From: Volvariella volvacea V23
Taxonomy: Eukaryota; Basidiomycota; Agaricomycetes; Agaricales; Pluteaceae
Direction of reading: 5' to 3'
NCBI GenBank assembly: GCA_000349905.1
Contig: KB722740.1
Span: 1,775,309-1,839,308 of the forward strand
DNA length: 64,000 nt
A program made the position numbers and the translations under genes. Below are positions 24,937 through 37,695 of this stretch, piece by piece (the first letter of the stretch is position 1; the number at the start of each line of letters is the position of its first letter). The notes below the pieces were generated by a model. The model did no database searches. It was not told the origin of the DNA and saw nothing but the letters and a program-made list of their open reading frames with translations.

Positions 24937-25948
24937 CTCAACCCGTTGGTTGGTCTGGCGAGCGGTTTTTTTGCATGCCCCGCCAGTGTAGAGTACACAC
25001 GACTAATTAGATATTTGAAACGCCAAGATGGTGGAGGTTTTTGAGGTTTTCTGATGTCGACCTTAGCAAGGACATGAGAGGTATTCCCCTTCATGTTTGT
25101 CACATTGAGGAACGGGACGAGGATACAACTGCTCTACCCTTGTTCCACCCCTTCATTAGGGCCAGCAGAATGAGGTCAGTTCTCAGACGACGTAATTTCG
25201 GTCTCCGAAGGAAAGATTGTTCCTTTCTTCCACCCGGATAGCTTGGATGCTCTGAGCGTCAGTGACACGTAGGAATTGTGCTCGTTGCTACGGATGTCTC
25301 CAAGCGCTTTCATCATGATATCATGGCACGCCGTCTACTCCTTTTGATGCTCGTGGTGGAGACCCCAGCGCCCACTGGACACTTCGGTTCACACGCCTGC
25401 CGCATTCCTGATACGTAGGATTGTTGCAACCACGAGGCTGTAAGTGGTGATAAGCCTGACCATACCTAGACTGATGCGTCCCGATGCCTAGACGGTGGTA
25501 ATGGGAGACCCCCGCTTGTGCGTTTCCCCCTGCCTATGTGAAATATAGTGTGCTCGTTGGTTGCATTCCTCGGCTAGGACGAGATAAAGTATTTCTTCCT
25601 ATTGTGTTCCTGAAGGCTCCAATGCTTAAGTCCCAAAAATTGTGCCAAAAATGTATGGGCTCTAGCGATCATGTGGTGTGAAATTGTCCCTGGCAATCGC
25701 GATCCTGCCTCTCTCAAGTTAGTACAAACCCCGTAGCCGACCCACTTTTCTGGGCAGATATATTAGCTGTGTTCTTGATACATCCTTTTCCTCTGTTCCT
25801 TCACTACCCACAGCCTCACAAGCTACCTTCTTCGTTCCTCCGCACATAACTCTTTGTTGGACATCCAACTTCCTACACTCTTTTAAAAAACCGCTCATCA
25901 GCACCTGTCGCTCCTTTAGTTTTAAAAAACCTTTCTACCGTAGAAAAG
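24937..25948. other. Intergenic region after CFT1
   Basis: About 1 kb with no supported gene. An open frame at 25041-25241 has no recognisable content. The last 200 bases before 25949 are pyrimidine-rich with TTTTAAAAAA tracts, consistent with the promoter of the next gene. Confidence 0.4.
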
Positions 25949-27030
25949 ATGTTCAACAAAGTCGCTACCCCCATCGCTCTCCTCGCCCTCGCCTCTTCGG
26001 CTGCCGCCACTGTCTATGTATGTAAACCTATTTTTTCCCCACTCCTGTGTCCTGATCTAGTACTTGGTTTTAACAGACAACTTCACCCACCGCTCAAACC
26101 ACCTGGACCGGTGGACAACCTGCCACCATTAGCTGGATTGATGACGGAGTCACCCCCTCTCTCGAGGAGTTCGGCGTTTCCAGAATCTCCATCTATGTTG
26201 GCAATGCTCAGCAACAGGTAGGTCGTGAACTTGGCTCCTCGCAACCCAACGTCTCTCTCCGTCCGTCGCCATCCCACACGAGTGCCGATGGAGCATCGTG
26301 TGTGTGTTGGACTTGACCGTCACATGGACAGGTGGACATCATTCCACCTAATTTGATGGTTCATTATTTTTGCATCTTTCTCGGCTAAATATATTTCGTG
26401 CATATGGCTTGGCTATTTAGGACGTGTATACTTACTACCTCTTTGTCTGCAGACCCTTCTCCAGGCAATCGCCGACGATGTGGATGTGAGCCAACAATCT
26501 TCTATCGAGTTCACTCCCGACCCATCAATTGGTCCCGATAGCGATGAATAGTAAGTCTACTCATATTCATGGGTGTTGGTGTGCTCACCAGTCGCGTGAT
26601 CTACATAGCTTCATTCGCTTCGAGTCTACTGTCCTCCGAGATGCCGAGGCACCTCAGTTCCCTGCTCTGGCATTTTCCGCCAAATTCGCGTAAGCTCCCC
26701 ATTGTGTCCTCGTCGTTGTTAAACTTAGCATGCACCCATAGTCTTACTGGCATGAGTGGTGAATTCAACGCATCCGTCGAAGCCCAAATCGCGGGTCAAT
26801 CCACCGCTCCACTTGCAGGCCCAACTGGCCAACCTTCCGGGTCGGACAGTGATTCAGTATCTCCTACTTCTTCACGCAGCAGCACCTCCAGCACATCTTC
26901 TCGTACATCCTCCGGAACTGCAGCAGAAGCCTCTAACACAGAGGAAGCCAACGATAATGCGGGCTTCTCGGTCAAGGCTGGCTGGTTCGGCGTCATCCTC
27001 AGCGTTGCCGCTGGCGTTGCCTTGTTCTGA
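25949..27030 (+). CDS. KNH/Kre9-like Ser/Thr-rich GPI-anchored cell-surface protein (second)
   Basis: Five exons: join(25949..26017,26077..26217,26453..26550,26609..26689,26742..27030), 225 residues. A clear signal peptide (A-L-L-A-L-A-S-S-A-A-A) leads into T-T-S-P-T-A-Q-T-T-W and the domain landmarks A-T-I-S-W-I-D-D-G, I-S-I-Y-V-G-N, F-T-P-D-P, Y-F-I-R-F-E-S-T and L-T-G-M-S-G-E-F. A Ser/Thr-rich stretch of about 50 residues follows, then a GPI-type tail (G-W-F-G-V-I-L-S-V-A-A-G-V-A-L-F). It is the same family as the gene at 14342 but shorter in the Ser-rich part. It is probably a wall or plasma-membrane protein, with a role in glucan assembly possible but unproven. Four introns, one of 235 nt. 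Confidence 0.88.
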
Positions 27031-27461
27031 ATGTGACCACGGATTGTTTGTCATGCAGTGATAGAATCATACCCCTTTGGAAATGCCTTTATTCGTTTTT
27101 AAAATCGTACTTACCGTGTTCGAAGCTAATGTCATGTTCTTCGTATCCCGAGTAATTCGGCTATTCGCCAAAAGTTCTTATTCGTTCTGAGACATGTACG
27201 TTTTGCACCAGGCAATTTACTGAGTTCTTTCCATCTCAATCCTTCCTGCCCGCATCCGTTGTCGCCGCACTAGCACCCCGAATAGAGTGCGTACGCTAAT
27301 TTTACGATTGGACGGTCCCGTGTCCATTTGTTCCCCAATCACCTCTTCCGCGTCCCTTGATTTGGGATGGAGTTCAGGCTGAATTACTCCAGAGCTCCCT
27401 GACTCTTCGTTCCTTCACACCCGATCTCTCCAGGCGCGCACCAACACGAGCGAGCTGGTCA
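27031..27461. other. Intergenic region
   Basis: 431 bases holding the KNH-like 3' UTR and the promoter of the next gene. An upstream in-frame extension back to 27357 is open, so the exact start of the next gene is not settled. Confidence 0.4.
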
Positions 27462-29643
27462 ATGATCCCAAGAGCTTACATCACTTCTCGAGCTTTTCCC
27501 GGTTGGGTGGGCTTTGCGTCTGCACGAGGGACCGCCTCTCTCGGGCTTCATCCAAGACAACTCTCACCACTCACACGACGCCACTGTAGATCCGATTGTG
27601 CTGTCCGCTCTCTCAGTACGACAAGCATGTCCGACCCCAGAGCGCTCTCCCGCTCGTCGTCATCGTCATCCCTCTCTACGACGTCATCGGTGTCATTACC
27701 CTCTGCGACCCCGTTCTCCACACAAGCAGCGGCCCCCAGTCCAAATTTCCCGCTTTCGCCAATCCCAGGGAATCCACTCGGAGAAGGGAACTTTATACGT
27801 ACGGCTGCTGCGTTGATCATTGGGTGCGTGCATGTGTTTCAGCATGCTTGCTGTAGATCCGCTGGCTGACCATGATCTGCATGACTTGGGTTGGTTGCGC
27901 TCCGTCTCGCCGGACGCCGTTTGATTGCACAGGGATGAAATCCTGAATGGGAAGACGTTGGACAAGAACTCTCACTACTTCGCAAAGTACTGTTTTGAGT
28001 ATGGGATCGAATTGTGAGTAAACCCGATTCCTATACACGCACCGGGTTTGCACGGACATGGAGTGCTGGGGCAAAAGGGGATGTCTTTCGACAGTATACT
28101 AACGCGCTTAGTTTATTCTTGATGCCAGAAAACGAATAGAGGTTGTTGCAGACAAGGAGGACGAGATGTACGTGTCAATGAGCTCTACTTCCGTTATCGC
28201 ATTGTAACCCTGGTCTGCTCACTTTGCCACCTCAATATTCATACTTTGATCCTCCGATGATGCAGAGTTGAAGCTAGTAGGCGAATGGTCCGCGATTATG
28301 ACTTTGTCATCACGACTGGCGGCATTGGACCTACACATGATGGTGCCATAATCTCTACTGCTGCAGAAAGATTATCCCGCTAAGCTACTTTCTGCATGTA
28401 GATATCACGTACGAAGCTTTGGCCAAGGCCTTCAACCAAGGTTTGGTTCATCACCCCGAAACCATTAGACGCATGGACACAATGTACCAACACCGCCCGT
28501 GGATGTCCACCCAGACTTCAGAGCAAAAAGAAGCATTCAGGAGGATGGCTCTGTTCCCTGAACACGCTGAGGTCTTATTTGTTGGACACGACTTTTGGGT
28601 GGTCAGTGCTACCATTTTTGATATAATGTTTATGCCTCATTGAGTTTCATTTCCGCTCTACGTGGTCATGCCTTGCGGTCTTGGACGATGCATGTGTAAC
28701 CGGCCGGTCGAACTCACCTCATTTGCCCATTGACACAGCCTGTTGTGAGACTTGAAGGGAAACTGTGCATCTTTCCCGGAATACCAGCCCTATTCCAAAA
28801 GATGTTGAAATCTTTAACACCATTTTTGCCGCTGCCCCCACAAAGCGAACGGCCGCTCAGGATCCAAATATTCACTGAGTAAGTAGTCTCGTTATGCTGC
28901 GAGAATACTTGAAGCCCCCCGTGCTTAGCGGCGGTCTACACCTAGTAGAGCGGCAATCACTTGACCCGGTCATCCAGGTTTCAGTGTTTCACAAGCTCAA
29001 TGGGGTGTTACTTTGGATTCCTTATCTTAACTATCATATGCTGTGTTTGGGGGACTTCCGGGAGCACATTACTCTTCATGTATCCTGAGTCCACCCTTAT
29101 TCACACCGTTCGTGATCTTGGGCTTAGCCACGATCTGGCACTTCATTATAGTCTTGTACAAATCTCGTCCATTCACTGCCATTCTGACATCCTCATGTAT
29201 TTATTCTCTGTCATCACAGGCGCCCGGAGTCGATGATAGCCCCATACCTGACGGCTCTTCAAAACCGTCTCAAGTCCCGCAATATCCAGGTCGGCTCATA
29301 CCCCGTAATAGGACAGGGTGTATTCGTAAGCCTCATCGGCCGCGACAACTCCCACAACTCGAACAAGGATACGAACGAAGGAGCATTGGATAGTGTCCCA
29401 CTAACTGACATTGCCAAAGAAGTCGAGAACGAAATTGGCGGGAAGGTCGTCAGTGAGGAGGAAGTGGCCCGGAAGAAGGAAGAAGCCAAAGAAGTCAGGC
29501 AGGCTGCGCAGGCTCATGTTTTGGCCGCACAAGCACAGCAAGAAGGCGCACAGACCAAAGGCGTTGATATCGATGCTAGCCCTGGCACTGGTGGCGGTCA
29601 ACAGGTCTCGCAGACGACGGGTATTAAGAAGGCGCTTATTTAA
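27462..29643 (+). CDS. MoaB/Mog (molybdopterin-binding, CinA-like) domain protein, possibly mitochondrial
   Basis: Exons: join(27462..27823,27933..28013,28129..28167,28266..28342,28402..28601,28739..28878,29220..29643). Starting at the ATG at 27462 it is 440 residues; starting at 27627 it is 385. The MoCF-type domain shows [33 protein letters not shown] and [10 protein letters not shown]. These are shared by MoaB/MogA, CinA and the N-terminal part of some FAD synthases. The region between the two ATGs is rich in Arg, Ser and Ala with almost no acidic residues and ends R-S-L-S-T-T-S, like a mitochondrial presequence. A Gln/Ala/Lys-rich tail follows the domain. The role is open: FAD or pterin nucleotide handling is possible. 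The last intron (341 nt) is long for this genome. Confidence 0.82.
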
Positions 29644-30407
29644 CAGGTCTGGCTGGGTTTAGCAGCTCCGGAATAATTACTTGTCGACTATTATTGGTGT
29701 TATCATTCTGAGTCTCTCATTATGGTTACACAAAGTTGTACATAATAAATAGACTTTGGGCTTTGGCGATGCGTTAACGAGCGTCTTATGTTGAGACAAA
29801 TTTACCGGTGATCGAACTAGATTCTAATACCCGCATAACTAAGCATTCCATTCCCAACGAACTACACAATAAATAAGCGCGTCAAGTATAAGTCATTATC
29901 ATACTCGTAGTCGTGATGACGTTTGCTATCTGGGAAGCAAAATGAAAGGAGTGTATGTAAGTCGTTACGTGCTTGTAATACAAATAAAAGGAGTGGGTGA
30001 GTGGAGTATGTGAAGTCCGGTCAAGGATTGCGGAGAGTCAAAATCGTGTGTGAAGACGTGAAGTGTGCGTGCGAAGGTGTCTTGTACAACAAGGACGTGA
30101 GAGTGCGGAGCTTGTAGATGCAAGGGTGTACGTCGTGAGGGGTAGAGTACAGATATTAATACAAAAAGAATCAATCGGAGAATAACTTGAAACAAGATGA
30201 AAAAGAATTTAGCAAACGAATCCGAAGGATTAACAAAACGAGAAAATATGCACTCGGTAGAATGAGAAGCATAGGGAAAGGAAGAAGAGAAAGTACAAAC
30301 GAATCAAAAGAGGAATAGACGATTTACAAATGGTGAAAGAGAAGATGGCACAAGCCACATTCGTCCATGAGGTCGATTATCCTACCTACTCAAGGTAATG
30401 AAATCGA
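29644..30407. other. Convergent 3' region
   Basis: 764 bases between two genes that point at each other. A/T-rich with no supported frame. It should hold both 3' UTRs and polyadenylation sites. Confidence 0.4.
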
Positions 30408-33400
30408 TCACCTCAACTGACGAGTGTTATAAATAATCAAATATACGGTTGCCGTCAAAAGTCCAATGCAGACCATCACCAAAGCATAGCAGAAAGCATA
30501 CCGACACCGTTGAATCCAGGGGTCAAATACTCGCCTAGTGCATTCCTTTCTCCCTCTAACGTGTGTCAACTTGACGCCGTACAGCTGGTCAAATAGCCTA
30601 TTGGGTTTACCCAGGACAGTAGTCAGCCTTGTGAACGCGCGGCGGAACCAATGTTCCGAGTCGGGGTTATAATCCTCCTCGAGGTGAACAGGTCGAGGAA
30701 TGAAGGGATAGCCGAATGAGATGCCACGAAGAGATCGTTTGGGATCGTACAATCTTGCGCGGCGGTCGGGCGTCTTTTGCTTTTCGGCAACCCATGCTGG
30801 TAGAGGAAGGTCTTCTTCGGTCTTTCGTTTTCCTTTACTATCCTTGACTTGAATGACCTCCTTGCCTTTGCCTTTACCTTTGGGGTCGTTTGCGTTCCCG
30901 TTCTGCGGTTGCTGCTCGGGTTGTTTCTCCACCTCCCCCGGTTCTTCATGAATTGGTCCTCCATACCCAAGTGCCGGCCCACCAAGTGTCAAGTTCTCGG
31001 GAGGCATCATCATCTCAAGGTCCTTTCCCTTACTCTTCTTCCGAACTCCACAACAAGTAGAGAATATCTCCTTCCAATATCCTGCGTTGAAATAGAACTC
31101 CCAAAACGTCAACCTGGGGGGTTGTTCACCAAAGTTGGTGAAATGCCAACCGCCAATGAGCCAGAGCACAGGGCACATAAAACCGATCCAGAACGCCCAA
31201 AATGCTGGTGTCGTGTTGGCCCACGGACGTGCTTTGCGAATTCGGAATGTACTTGGAATAAAGCGGTCTGTAGGAATCGAAGCATCACGGTTCCAGCGAC
31301 GAGAGATGAATGATTCCGAAGCCGAAGGAGGAGACCTAAGTTTCCTGCTGTCAGACTCCCGCCGCGGCCGGCTTCCGGATGCCTCTTTGCCCTTCTCTAG
31401 AGTGATGGGGTCCGTTAAGATGGCACCGGGGGCAGAGTGACGAATGGGTTCTCCAACTTGGCCTGGGATCTCCGGTGTTGGCGGAGTTGGCTGGCTATTA
31501 CGTGTTGGGATCGGGATAGGGGAAGAAGGAACGTTTTTGGGTGTCGTTGCCGTTTCGGAGGAACTGGAATGGTGGTGACCCGTTCTAATGGGGGTGGCGG
31601 TGGAAGTGCTACTCGACATGGTCTGGTGGCGTTGATGACCGATGCTCTGCGGCAAATTTTCAAAGCTTCGGTGCGGAGGCATGGGGAAAGCGTAACCAAG
31701 CTCGGAGATATCACCTTCTGAATTTCCAAAGAGGATGGGGAATCGTTGGCGGCTGAGGGGACTGTCGTCGGAGGTTCCAGGACTGTTGTCTCTGTCGTCT
31801 TCAGCTTCGTCGTCTCCTCTTACACCATCGTGCTCGGTGTCCGTCGGTACATCAGGATCTCCTTCAATTCTGACTCTCCTGGTGCTCCGAATTGAGCCAG
31901 CGTTGCCATCATCTATGGGCGTTTCTGGTTCAAAGTCAGAATGCACGCCCCTCCTAGCAGGTCTTGAACCTCGTCCAGTACCAAGGCTAGCATCACTAGC
32001 GGTGACGAAGCTGTCAGCGTGCAATGACGTAGTTTCACCATCATATCCAGTCACACTACCACTCGTCCTATCGCCACTTCCTTTCCTGCTGCCACTATAT
32101 CGCTGACTTGCGCCAACACCGCCTACAATAGTTGGGAATGCCACACTGCCACTCCGTCTATCACCTGGACTTCCGCTCATTCGATCGGCCACACTGCCAC
32201 TCCTTCGATCGACTGGACTGATCTGCCCACCACTGCTACTCCCTCCACTCGCTGCGCTTGCAAAGCTACCGCGATATCCGGCTTCTGTGACGTCCGTGAT
32301 AGTGGAAAGTTGTGGTCCACTCAGGATGGCCCCAGCAGGTCCACTATATGGATAGTTGTGCGGAAATGCGTGATAGCTCTGGGAGTACGCCTGAGCAGCG
32401 ACGTTAGGCGCAGTGGGAGACTGTTGAGAGTGCTCGGGCACTGGCGATCCGCTACGGACTGGTGCAGCTGGTGCAGGGATAGTGACTGTGCTGGCTTCCG
32501 AGCTGTTGCTATTCCGCCTTGGGGGCCGTAGCTGGGGACCAGGGTTCGCGCTGGGATTGAGGGGTGAATTCATACCTACACCACTGACAGCGGAAACTGG
32601 AGGTGTGGCACTAGCAGGCCCTGTTCCCACACTGGAGCTGACGTTTGTGCTGACATTGATCCGGGTTTGAGAAGAGGTGGTGGTGACTGAGACTTGGGTT
32701 CGGGAGGAAGTTTGGGAGATTGTACGGTTGAGAGCGCGAGTAATGAATAGATTTGGTCCAGCTGGTCCTGTAGTTATGGCGAGTGATCAGCATCACTGCG
32801 TAAATTGGCGGACGTTCGGGTATCAAAATGCAAAAAAGGGCAAGAGAAAATAGGGATGAACAAGGAATAAAGAGAAGGCAGCGGATGGACGGAAATATGA
32901 GAGGCTCGGATATTGGCAGGTTACTACACTTTAGCTTTCACCTTGCCTCGTGAGGAGTGCGGTGAGAAAGATAGGCGCGTGCTGCGGTTCAAATAGTTCG
33001 GGGAGCAAACCGACAAAAATGATAACAAGGCGCACAGGACAAAATAAAACAGAAAAGCACACTCACTTGGGATTTCTGACTGCTGAGAACTGCTTGGACT
33101 AGGACTAGGATTACCTGGGAGGCTATGAGACTGCGCTACTGACTGTGGCGTTCCGGCTCTATTAGGGTTTCCAGTAGCATGGCTTAAGCTTGAGTCTGAA
33201 GGTAGTGTTCTTGGGCCTTTTGCCGAATCCGGTGACGTATATTCCTGTTCTGCGATAGGGGAAAGCTTCTGTCTGCCGAGTGAAGCGGGATATAAAGCAG
33301 AGTAATGATTAAGGATATCCTGCGATGAAGATGGAAGCGATGAAGACGAAGACGAAGACGACGTTGCAGTAAAACCAGAGCTGCCAGTTTGAAGTTTTAA

Positions 33401-33943
33401 TCCCATTTTATTGGGCGGCGCAAGTGTTGTAATCGAGGATCCTGAGGATGTGGATGCCAAAGAAGGGGCGGACAAATGCGATGCACTGGTGAACTGTGTA
33501 TCCGCTAACGGCAAAGAAGAGGAGGAGGATCCAAGTGGGGCCAATGTTCCTCTGACGAGAGCTGTTGGAGGAAGAGAAACCATGGAACCGTGCCCTCCAA
33601 ATTGTTCAACCAAATCATCGTCAGAATTGAGCCAAGTTATGTTGTTCTGTCGCGGAGGCGCACTACTCGTGGGAGCAGCACCTTGATGTGATGACGAGGT
33701 TGGATGAGGATTCCACACTCCAGCATGGTCATCCATCCCGGTGAGAGAGAGGGGGAATGAACTTGGTATGGGATCACTAATGGTGGTCTGCCCTCCGTTT
33801 TCGCCGCTCCCGCCAGTTCCAAACCTTCCCCACTTCTTTTTGTTGGGCTTCTCCGCAGAGGCAGGTTGGGGTAGCCCGGAAGCGCCGCTACTGCCCTGGT
33901 CACCACCACGCCCTTTGAACCGTGAGAAGAGACCACCAAACAT
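30408..33943 (-). CDS. Large serine-rich protein with two C-terminal membrane helices (unassigned family)
   Basis: Two exons, complement(join(30408..32767,33067..33943)), 1078 residues. The long first part is Ser/Pro/Thr/Gly-rich and probably disordered. It contains repeats of D-R-R-S-G-S-V and S-G-S-x-G-D-R-x-S-G-S near the middle. The conserved-looking part is C-terminal: F-I-P-S-T-F-R-I-R-K-A-R-P-W-A-N, then a hydrophobic segment (A-F-W-A-F-W-I-G-F-M-C-P-V-L-W-L-I-G-G-W), a Lys/Glu-rich loop, and a last helix (A-L-V-M-V-C-I-G-L-L-T-A-T-V-Y-L-I-I). That makes it a membrane protein with a large soluble head. I do not recognise a named family. The 299-nt intron keeps the frame exactly. Confidence 0.85.
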
Positions 33944-36900
33944 GCTTCGTTAGTCGTATAGGCTTTGATTATTGAGGGTTTTCTGGGGTCGTATGCCGTC
34001 TATGAAAGGAGTCGCTGAGAAGTCGGAGTCAGGAGTATCGGGTTGTCGGGAACGCGAAAGAAAGAGAAATGAGATGGGTAAATAATAAATCAAACGGGGA
34101 CTGAATAAAAGAAGGGGCCGGGCAGTGTCTGTTTGGGAGTCCTCAAAACGAAGTAGGATGAAGTGCTTCTGACGAGGTTCAGAAGCACTGCACTGGAATC
34201 GAAATAAGGGTGCCCGCGCAAAGTCGTAGATCGGATAAGGGCCTATATATAAGTCGTTAAAAAGGAAAAGGAAGTGATTAAACTGCAGATGTAGGGTTTG
34301 TGAGTGTAGAGGAAGAAGAGGGGAACGCGTTTAACTCTTGTGAGCGGTGCTCCGAAATAAGGTAAACGCAACCGGTCACGTACCTCGTGGATGTTAGGTA
34401 GTTTCAACGATACAGTACGGCTCGGCGTTTGTGTGAATGCCAGATACCGAGTATGATGCTCCCTCGGGCGATCGTCCAAACCAATCCGTCAGCACGCTCG
34501 GCTAGGAGGCGCAGAGATACAGCTCCAATCTGGCTGGGGACAAGAAAGTCGGAAGGGAGAGACAGAACGGACGCAAAGGCGGGCATTATAACGGCGGTGA
34601 AGCAGCCTGTCTTTGTTGAACGCAATCTCACTGATCTCATCTACGCCATGCCGTGGAGAGTCATTACGAGAGGGCCAGTGGAAGCCGAGATATCGGTTTA
34701 TCGGAAAGGGACGATTGGAATACTATTTTTCGAAAGCTGGCTTGGTCGCATCAGGAGATGTGACGTGTAATGGCTGTCAAAGGGCAGGCATGCAGGTCGG
34801 CATATTTACCAATCAACAAAGGGGAAGGTTGAGATGGGCGCGTGCCAACACCTGGCGAACACGCGTTTTGAAAACACGCCCCAAAATACGATTGGGTGAG
34901 TGCCACCCAAAATTCTGTGATTGGAATGGATTTTAAATGACTGCACAGCCTGGAATAAACATCCAAGTCAGCATCACTGTGCTAGCTGAATGATGGAACA
35001 ATGGTCGGGCACCTGTGGAATCTTGTTTTAGTCCGTAGGGCGATTGCTGCACCCCAGGACAGGTGATAAGGGGTGTGGCTGAGATAAAACGGAACAAGGG
35101 AAACGTGGGGTGGTACCGTGATGTTTGTCGCCCGCTGCAAACATATTTTTGCCCATTTTCAGAACACTCACAAACACCCTTGCTCAGTCCCCATACGATT
35201 AGACATTCTTACCGACATCTCCTCGTGTTTTCGCTGATACCTCCACAATGGAATCAATCCACCTCGGCTCATATTTTTTGAAAGCATCACCCTGGTCTCA
35301 GTCTCGTCCATCACAATTCTAGAACTTAGAGGGAAGTGCATCCAGAAGTGCCTTCGTGCACGACTGATGGAATGCTGTTCTGTCACGCCAGACGCCCGCA
35401 CGATGCATCCCTGTTCAACCCGACGTCGGCTCTAGAGTCTACATGCGGGATGGCTGTGCACTCGTGTGCCTCAGATCTACTGCGCGACAACTCCTACGTC
35501 TCCATCACGATGATGAAAGTCTCGCCATTGCCCAGCTCGGCATTTGATTGTGATCCCCGTTAATTGCTCAGCAGGCTTAGCCACCTCATGTTCAATGCGG
35601 AATAGGCCTTCTTAATCATCCTCAACTGAGAACTGGCACTGCAATGATACGAAGGATAAACCTGGCTTTGGACCTCCTTATTCAACAATGTTGTTACGAA
35701 ACCTCACTCCCTGAGTGTTCTGCCTTGAGGTCAACATCGCCTCATGTCCCTGGAGGAAGAATCAAATTATTTTCTCGAAAGGTTGTCCCTCCTAATTAAA
35801 GACCTAACCCTCTGCCATCTCCTTCTCCCTGTTATCGTATCCCTGCCTTAGTACCCCTTCGACTTCAGAAGCGCCATCAGCAACACGACAATAACGTCCA
35901 AGCTTCCATGTCGCGAATTCCTGGGTTGGACGTTCCTTATTGTAATATTTGACACCGCCAATCGAATCATCAAGGGTTAACTCGGGTTGCTCGACTGGGT
36001 GTCACTGTGGTGACGGTGAACACGGACAGGGTGTTCATGCGGGAGCCGCCTTCTTAAAAACCTGGATTAAACCTGGACTGCGGCGCAACTTCATTTAACT
36101 CCTAGGACTCTTTGTATGACGCCGTTCATCGACGCCTCATCGCCTACAGTACCTCAAGTCTCTTCTCGCAATCTACTCTATCTATCCGCACCCCCAGCAC
36201 ACCCGAACGCGCCAACCCTTGCAGTCTCCTCTGAACACGACCGTACCACGAACTCACAAGCCGACCCACAATGGAGCGTGCAGTACTCCACGATCCTGCG
36301 CACGCGTTCGCGATTATGAAATCGATGACGAAATGCCCTCATCAATCCTTTGAGTTGTTCACTTCCCCATGTATCTCCGCAGCCGGGCTTGGGAACATAG
36401 ATCACGGTCCGGCCTGGCTTTCTCGCCTGTCCCTGGCTAGGTGGTCTACCTCGAGTTTGCCACAGTGAAGTTTTTTCCACATGGGCCGGTTTGAGTTTGG
36501 ATGAACAAAGGTGCAGCCCTTGTCGACGCCTCTCCTTTAGCCTTTTCATCATCGGATGGTCTTTTCAACGACGTTTAATGTACCAAGGACTCCACTTGTC
36601 ACCGCAACTCTATATTTACACTCTAGCGCGGTAAGCTTTCCCCGTCACAACAGTTTCCTTCCGTGTGAGGACTATCAGAATCAGAACGTTCAGCCTGCGA
36701 TCGACACGTTTTGCCTTAGCTCTCCGACCCTTCGGCTGATAACGCTCCACGAGAAGTGCCCTTGCTTTCTTTGATCATATTCAATTATCTCGTCAATCCC
36801 AAGATCTTTCCGATTCGTACACCGCGACATCATGCACCATGGCTTACGACCATCAGGCGCGATGCGCATCAGCTCTAAATCCTTGACCTGCGTGTCCTTT

Positions 36901-37376
36901 GGCGATCATTAGCAAACTGAAATAACGAAATTATCGTCATGATTTACCCTGTGCCTTGGGACGCTCGTCATCCTCTGCCATTGAGTAACTTGCGCTTGAA
37001 AAGGCGCTGAGATTAAATTAAAGCATAGATCTGAAGGAGTCAGCATCTCGTGCAACTAAATTTTGGAACCTTCGTGTCAGATTTACCTACACGTTCGTTG
37101 TGCAAGTCCCATCCGAAGTCCACTAAGGTTAAGTACGGTACTAGTAAGGTTTCTCAACGCCCCACTGAGGCCCAGCATCCGGAGAAATAGGCCTATCCAA
37201 CCTCAATACACCCAACCAGCACCTTCCAAAAGTTCGATTGGCTGTTCTCCAGCTTCGAATTCTTTGTCCGTGATCCGTGCGAGTCTGGATTTAAAGCGGC
37301 GAAGAGGAAGTGCGCACCGGCGGCTTCATATTATATTCCATTAATAACGGGTAAGAGCCCGAGGTGGAGGATTTGA
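33944..37376. other. Gene-poor 3.4 kb region
   Basis: The first part is the promoter of the serine-rich protein. The rest holds only short open frames on both strands (for example 34429-34770 on + and 36178-36552 on -), none with recognisable motifs or a consistent exon chain. I saw no RNA gene. Confidence 0.35.
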
Positions 37377-37570
37377 GCGTAATTTAGCTGTTGGTTAAGT
37401 AGTATGAGTAGCCAGAGTGAGAGGAGTACGAGATCTTGAGTTCAAATCGCGGCCACCTCCTAGGCTAAGCTCCCAGAGGAAGAGGATAGAAAGGGATAAA
37501 AAAACGGGCAATGGGATGAGACAAATGGGTATGTATATTCCGCTCCGCTCCGAGTTATATAAAATCTTAA
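37377..37570 (+). mobile_element. tRNA-derived SINE-like element or tRNA pseudogene
   Basis: The stretch has an A-box-like TTTAGCTGTTGGTTAAG at 37383-37399 and a B-box-like GAGTTCAAATCG at 37438-37449, spaced about 50 bases as in a tRNA gene, but the flanking stems do not pair into a full cloverleaf. Downstream it continues with non-tRNA sequence including an A-rich tract at 37496-37505 and ends near TATATAAAA. An internal Pol III promoter plus an unrelated body is the plan of a tRNA-derived SINE. No second copy was seen in this window, so the repeat nature is inferred. Confidence 0.4.
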
Positions 37571-37695
37571 CCAGCAATACACGTCAGACACGCAAAAGAT
37601 AAAAGTAATAACGAATAAGTAAAGGTGTCGGGAAATATCATGTAAGATACAGCAGTGGGAAATTAAAGGAATGGAAGAGGAAGAAGCATGGCGTG

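Noticed and set aside
25420..25560. Stretch resembling part of a 5S rRNA (GACCATACCTAG, later GGTGGTAATGGGAG)
   Set aside because: Only short scattered similarity; the 5S stems and the full length cannot be drawn, and no Pol III terminator follows at the right place.
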